64,000 nt of DNA from Paraburkholderia acidipaludis NBRC 101816 (GTDB lineage: Bacteria; Pseudomonadota; Gammaproteobacteria; Burkholderiales; Burkholderiaceae). Position numbers and translations under genes: made by a program. Under the pieces are notes generated by a model that did not search any database, was not told the DNA's origin, and worked only from the letters and a program-made list of their open reading frames with translations. Every line of letters begins with the position of its first letter. Positions within the stretch are counted from its first letter, which is position 1. This document shows, piece by piece, positions 59,946 to 64,000 of this stretch. Location: positions 124,001 to 188,000 of the forward strand of contig NZ_BAXZ01000006.1 of assembly GCF_000684975.1 (NCBI RefSeq). Direction: 5' to 3'.

Positions 59946-62544
59946 CGCCCTGAAACTTCGCGTCATGTTCGACGCGATCGACAACCTGACGAAGCCCCTG
60001 AAAAACATACTCGCCGGTAACAAGGGGCTCGCCGGCTCGCTCAAGGAAACGCGGCGCGAGCTGGCCGAGATGGGCAAGACGCAGAAGACCGTCGGCGAGT
60101 TCCGCGAGGTGCGCAAGGGGCTCGCCGCGACCGCCACGCAGCTCAACGCGGCACGGGGCCGCGTGGGCGAGCTGGCCGCCTCGATGCGCTCGACCTCGAA
60201 CCCGTCGCGCCAGATGGCGGCCGGGTTCGAGAAGGCGAAGCAGGCGGCCGCGCGCCTCACCACCGAACACGAGCGGCAATCGACCCGCGTGCGCGAGCTG
60301 CGCGATCAACTCGCGGCCGCCGGCGTGAACACGCGCAACCTGTCGCAGCACGAGCGCGACCTGCGCGGCAACATCGCGGCCACGACGGCAACCATGAAAG
60401 ACCAGATGGCGAAGCTCGAGGCGATCGGCGATCGCGAGAAACGCGTCGCGGCCGCGCGCAGGAGCATGGAGAAAATGCAGGGCGTCGCCGCCGGGATGGC
60501 CGTGGGCGGCTACGCTGCGCGCTCGACCGGCACTCACATTTTCGGCGACCTGCGCGAATCGCTCGACGAGTCGAAGGAGTTCGAGCGCGAGGCGATGCGT
60601 ATCAAGGCGCTCGGCCTCGGCGATCACGCGTCGGCCGATGCCGTGAAGTACGCCCGCGCGATGAAACAGTACGGCGTCGCGACGACCGACAACGTGCTCA
60701 TGATGCGCGACGCCCTGAGCATCTTCGCCGACGAGCATCACGCGCAAATGGTGATGCCGACGCTCTCGAAAATGAAGTTCGCCAACGATTCGATGTATGG
60801 CGCCGAGGACGCCCACGCGAACGAAGAAAAGTTCATGAACATGCTGAAAGTGATCGAGCTGCGCGGCGGCACGAAAAACGAAGCGACGTTCAAGGACGAG
60901 GCGAACATGGTGCAGAAAGTCATCACGGCGACCGGCGGCCGTGTCGGCGGCGACCAGTGGCGCGATTTCATCCAGACGGGCGGCGTCGCGGCCAAGCAGA
61001 TGCGCAAGGATGCCTTTTACTACCAGATGGAGCCGCTTATTCAGGAGATGGGCGGCCACGCCGTAGGCACGGGCCTGATGTCGGCCTACAGCAACGCATA
61101 CCAGGGCAAAACCACGGTACGGGCCGCGAAACAGATGATGGCGCTCGGCCTGCTCGATCCGAAGATGGTCGAATACACGAAGATCGGCACGATCAGGCAG
61201 GTCAAACCGGGCGCGCTCGCCGGTGGCGACCAGCTCAAGGCCTCGCCGCTCGAATGGCTCGAAAAGGTGCTGCTGCCGAAGCTCGCGGCCAAGGGCATCA
61301 CCGACCCGGACAAGGTAAAGGACATGATCTCGACGATCTTTACCAACCGGACGGCCGCGAACCTGTTCACGACGATGTACATGCAGCGTGACCAGATTCA
61401 CAAAAACGAGCGCCTGAATGCCGGCGCCGATGGCATCGACGCAGCGGCCGCGAAGGGCGAACAGCTCACGCAGGGTCGCGAGATTGCCGCGCTGACGCAG
61501 CTCCGTGACCTCAAGCTCGAAATCGGCGAGAAGATATCACCGCTCTACAACGCGGCACTGCAGGCAACGGCGGCCGCAACCTCGAAGGTCGTCGGGTTCA
61601 TGAGGGAGCACGGCACGGCCGCGAAAGTGATGCTCACGGCACTCGCCGCGCTCGCTGCGATCCTCGTTGTCATCGGCACACTGACCATTGCGCTCGCCGG
61701 CATCCTCGGCCCGATGGCCGTCGTTAAATTCAGCATGCAGACGCTCGGCATGCAGGGCGGTTTGCTCGCGCGCGGCCTCGGCCTCGGCGCGAGCGCATTC
61801 CGCATGTTCGGCACCGCGGCGATGTTCGCCGGCCGCGCGATGCTCATGAACCCGATCGGCCTTGCGATCACCGCGGCCGTCGCAGTCATCGCCGGCGGCG
61901 CGTACCTGATTTACACGTATTGGGACCAGATTCGCGCCGGCGCCTCGTGGGCGTGGGATGGCATTCGCGGCGCATTCGCGGGCGGGATGGCATGGTTTGC
62001 CGCGCTGCCGGCGCAGTTCGCCGAATTCGGCACGCACCTGATTTCGGGGCTCGTGAACGGCATCACGAACGGCCTCGGCACGGTCAAGGATGCGATTGTC
62101 AACGTCGCCAGCTCGACGGTCGGATGGTTCAAGGAAAAGCTTGGCATTCACAGCCCGAGCCGGGTTTTCGCCGAGCTGGGCGGGTTCGTCGCGCAGGGCG
62201 CGGCAATCGGCATGGAGGGCGAGCAGGGGCGCGTCGCCAGGGCCGCCGTCGCTATGGCGACTGTCGCGACGACCGCTTTCGGCGCACCGGCGTTCGCCAC
62301 CGGCGCGAGCGCCGCGACGGTCCCGCTCGTGCGCCCGACCGTACCGATCGACTCCCGCCCGCCTGTCGTCGCTTCGCCGGCGGGGCGGGCGGCCGGCGCG
62401 AGCGGCGCGGCGGCGCCCATCATCAACATTTACCCGCAGGCCGGCGCCGATCCGCAGGCGATCGCGCGCGCCGTCGCGGCCGAGCTGGACCGCCGCGAGC
62501 GCGCGCAGCGTTCTCGCCGGGTTTCCAGCCTGTCCGATCATTGA
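59938..62544 (+). CDS. tail tape measure protein, P2 gpT family
   Basis: An 868-aa protein. Residues 1-190 are coiled coil ('LFDAIDNLTKPLKN'-type start, 'KGLAGSLKETRRELAEMGKT'). Hydrophobic segments follow at about 565-690 ('MLTALAALAAILVVIGTLTI', 'NPIGLAITAAVAVIAGGAYL'). The end has 'KLGIHSPSRVFAELGGFVAQ', typical of tape measures. Its length sets the tail length. ATG 59938 lies within the end of E'; the longer frame from 59908 is less likely. Confidence 0.93.
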   Translation: MDNALKLRVMFDAIDNLTKPLKNILAGNKGLAGSLKETRRELAEMGKTQKTVGEFREVRKGLAATATQLNAARGRVGELAASMRSTSNPSRQMAAGFEKAKQAAARLTTEHERQSTRVRELRDQLAAAGVNTRNLSQHERDLRGNIAATTATMKDQMAKLEAIGDREKRVAAARRSMEKMQGVAAGMAVGGYAARSTGTHIFGDLRESLDESKEFEREAMRIKALGLGDHASADAVKYARAMKQYGVATTDNVLMMRDALSIFADEHHAQMVMPTLSKMKFANDSMYGAEDAHANEEKFMNMLKVIELRGGTKNEATFKDEANMVQKVITATGGRVGGDQWRDFIQTGGVAAKQMRKDAFYYQMEPLIQEMGGHAVGTGLMSAYSNAYQGKTTVRAAKQMMALGLLDPKMVEYTKIGTIRQVKPGALAGGDQLKASPLEWLEKVLLPKLAAKGITDPDKVKDMISTIFTNRTAANLFTTMYMQRDQIHKNERLNAGADGIDAAAAKGEQLTQGREIAALTQLRDLKLEIGEKISPLYNAALQATAAATSKVVGFMREHGTAAKVMLTALAALAAILVVIGTLTIALAGILGPMAVVKFSMQTLGMQGGLLARGLGLGASAFRMFGTAAMFAGRAMLMNPIGLAITAAVAVIAGGAYLIYTYWDQIRAGASWAWDGIRGAFAGGMAWFAALPAQFAEFGTHLISGLVNGITNGLGTVKDAIVNVASSTVGWFKEKLGIHSPSRVFAELGGFVAQGAAIGMEGEQGRVARAAVAMATVATTAFGAPAFATGASAATVPLVRPTVPIDSRPPVVASPAGRAAGASGAAAPIINIYPQAGADPQAIARAVAAELDRRERAQRSRRVSSLSDH

Positions 62545-62563
62545 ACCAGGAGGAAAGCGGCTC

Positions 62564-62980
62564 ATGATGATGGCCCTCGACCAATTCGTTTTCAGTCTCG
62601 CCACCGCGCCTTTCCGCGAGCTGCAGCGTCGCCGTAACTGGAAGCACCGGACCAGCTCACGCGTGGGCACCCGTGACGCGAGCCAGTACACCGGCCCCGG
62701 TGACGACTCGATCACCCTCAATGGAACCGTCGCGCAGGGCGAGTCGATCGGCTCGCGCGCTTCGCTCAAGCAGCTCGCCGACATGGGCGACACGGGCGAC
62801 GCCTGGGTGCTCGTCGACGGCACAGGCAACGTGTACGGCGCCTATGTCATCGAAGGCCTCGACGAAACGCAGACGTACCACACGGCCGAAGGCGTCGCGC
62901 GCAAGATCGAATTCACGCTGACCCTCAAGCGCGTCGACGATGACGCGCTCTCTGCCGTCAACGAGCGGGCCGTGAAATGA
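62564..62980 (+). CDS. tail protein, P2 gpU family
   Basis: A 138-aa protein: 'MALDQFVFSLATAPFRELQR', 'YTGPGDDSITLNGTVAQG', 'TYHTAEGVARKIEFTLTLKR'. GpU caps the tail tube. Three ATG codons in a row (62564, 62567, 62570) follow AGGAGGAAA; the first is taken as start. It overlaps gene D by 4 bases. Confidence 0.93.
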   Translation: MMMALDQFVFSLATAPFRELQRRRNWKHRTSSRVGTRDASQYTGPGDDSITLNGTVAQGESIGSRASLKQLADMGDTGDAWVLVDGTGNVYGAYVIEGLDETQTYHTAEGVARKIEFTLTLKRVDDDALSAVNERAVK

Positions 62981-64000
62981 CGGATATTGACCACTCGCGC
63001 GCCGGCCGCTCGCAGCCGCAGGCCGACTACCGCGTGACGCTCGACGGTCGTGATCTGTCGGGCGCAATGGCGCCGTACCTCATCAGCCTGTCACTTTCCG
63101 AATCGCGCGCCGACGAAGCCGACACGCTCGACATTGTTCTCGACGACTCGAAAAACACGTTTGCGATTCCGAAGCGCGGCGCCGATATCAAGGTTGCGCT
63201 CGGATGGGTAGGCGAGCCCCTTGTGGACAAGGGAACATTCACGGTTGACGAAGTGGAGCATAGCGGGGCGCCCGATATCATCACGATCCGCGCGCGGTCG
63301 GCCTCGATGACCGATGCTATGCACGAGCGGCGGGAACAGAGCTGGCACGCGCAGACGCTCGGCGCGATCGTCGACGCGATCGCCGGCCGGCACGCTCTCA
63401 AGCCGGCCGTCGCCGATGCGCTTGCACAGATTGCGATCGCCCATATCGACCAGACGCACGAGAGCGACATGTCGTTTCTGACGCGACTCGCGCGCCGGTA
63501 CGATGCCGTGATGAATGTGAAAGACCTGCGCCTTCTGTTCACGCCGATCGGCACCGGCAAGACGGTGAGCGGCAAGGCGTTGGATGTGCTGAATATCACG
63601 CGCAAAAGCGGCGACCAGCACCGTTACCACGTCTCACAGCGCGAGAGTTATGCGGCCGTGCGTGCCCATTACCATTCGAACGGGCAGGGCAAGCGCAAAT
63701 CTGTCGTCGTGGGCGGCGACAACAATCACAACGTCAAGGTATTGCCCGAGGACTACCCGAGCGAAGCCGAAGCACGCGCTGCGGCCGAAGCGGAGTTCGC
63801 GCGCACGCAGCGCAGCCAGGCCACGCTCGACTACACGCTCGCGCGCGGGCAGGCGGAAGTATTCCCCGAGCTGCCCGTGACGGTTTCCGGCTTCAAACCC
63901 GAGATCGATGAAACGCCCTGGCTCGTAAAGAAGGCGACGCATACGCTAGGCGATGGCGGGTTCACAACCGCGCTCGAGCTCGAAGTGCGCGACGACCCGA
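62977..64000 (+). CDS. late control/baseplate hub protein, P2 gpD family, 5' part
   Basis: The first 341 codons of a gpD protein; the gene continues beyond the window. Typical pieces are 'PYLISLSLSESRADEADTLD', 'HIDQTHESDMSFLTRLARRY', and 'VSQRESYAAVRAHYHSNGQG'. GpD is the baseplate hub that holds the gpV spike. In P2 ogr follows D; here two Ogr-like genes already lie near the replication gene, so what follows D would be informative. Confidence 0.93.
   Translation, partial: MTDIDHSRAGRSQPQADYRVTLDGRDLSGAMAPYLISLSLSESRADEADTLDIVLDDSKNTFAIPKRGADIKVALGWVGEPLVDKGTFTVDEVEHSGAPDIITIRARSASMTDAMHERREQSWHAQTLGAIVDAIAGRHALKPAVADALAQIAIAHIDQTHESDMSFLTRLARRYDAVMNVKDLRLLFTPIGTGKTVSGKALDVLNITRKSGDQHRYHVSQRESYAAVRAHYHSNGQGKRKSVVVGGDNNHNVKVLPEDYPSEAEARAAAEAEFARTQRSQATLDYTLARGQAEVFPELPVTVSGFKPEIDETPWLVKKATHTLGDGGFTTALELEVRDDP

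Larger units (their letters stand above)
32000..64000. mobile_element. P2-like prophage (runs past the right edge)
   Basis: Structural genes from 40596 onward follow P2 order without gaps: Q P (leftward) O N M L X, lysis, R S V W J I H, FI FII E T U D. The early region has a HUH replication protein of the P2 gpA type, Ogr-like zinc fingers and a partition cassette. The left border lies between the BrnA terminator (31984) and the repressor-like gene (32064); an AAGATTAATCTT palindrome (32028-32039) marks this AT-rich strip. No integrase is present in the visible part. The right end is outside the window, so attachment sites cannot be paired. Confidence 0.9.

Noticed and set aside
1..64000. CRISPR arrays, tRNA or rRNA genes
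   Set aside because: I found no regularly spaced repeats and no cloverleaf-type sequence on reading both strands by eye; a covariance-model search would be needed to exclude a tRNA firmly.

Overview
The window is high-GC DNA with Burkholderiaceae gene content: a Burkholderia-type porin, dense LysR, MocR and LacI regulators, and a P2-like prophage of the Burkholderia kind. It most resembles a soil or plant-associated Paraburkholderia, Caballeronia or Burkholderia. That is inferred from gene families and style, not from a database match.

Bases 1-31,900 are chromosomal metabolism. The window opens in the end of pcaD and a complete pcaC, whose 3' two thirds are duplicated in tandem. Next come a beta-alanine/omega-amino-acid:pyruvate aminotransferase with its divergent MocR regulator and a LysE exporter. 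A run from 5.4 to 16.2 kb reads as amine/polyamine use: LuxR regulator, MFS carrier, acetylpolyamine-amidohydrolase-like enzyme, APC permease, porin, PuuB-like oxidase, cupin and PuuC-like dehydrogenase. It is interrupted by a 560-bp inverted-repeat element. At 16.3-20.1 kb a LacI-family regulator faces a three-gene operon matching the rhizopine proteins MocD, MocE and MocB. Then follow an AcpA-like phosphatase, a di-haem peroxidase, LysR/MFS and nitronate monooxygenase/LysR pairs, an HxlR remnant, an arsenic operon (arsR-arsI-arsC-acr3, minus strand) and a BrnTA module whose toxin is internally deleted.

From about 32 kb to beyond the right edge lies a P2-like prophage. Its early part has a repressor-like gene, a HUH/gpA-type replication protein, two Ogr-like zinc-finger proteins, a ParA plus ribbon-helix-helix partition cassette with GATATC repeats, and an intact BrnTA pair. 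No integrase is visible, so it resembles plasmid-forming P2-like phages. Late genes follow P2 order: Q and P leftward, then O N M L X, holins, endolysin, LysB/LysC, R S, V W J I H, tail-fibre chaperone, FI FII E/E' T U D. A TTTTTTG slip site joins E to E'.

Two AT-richer cargo loci interrupt the phage plan. One is an uncharacterised three-gene operon (38.1-40.6 kb: unknown protein, small-barrel protein, metallo-beta-lactamase-fold protein) at the position P2 uses for old/tin. The other is an 812-aa SIR2 plus P-loop protein set antisense between tail genes S and V. Both are candidate anti-phage systems; the three-gene operon is the best candidate for something undescribed.
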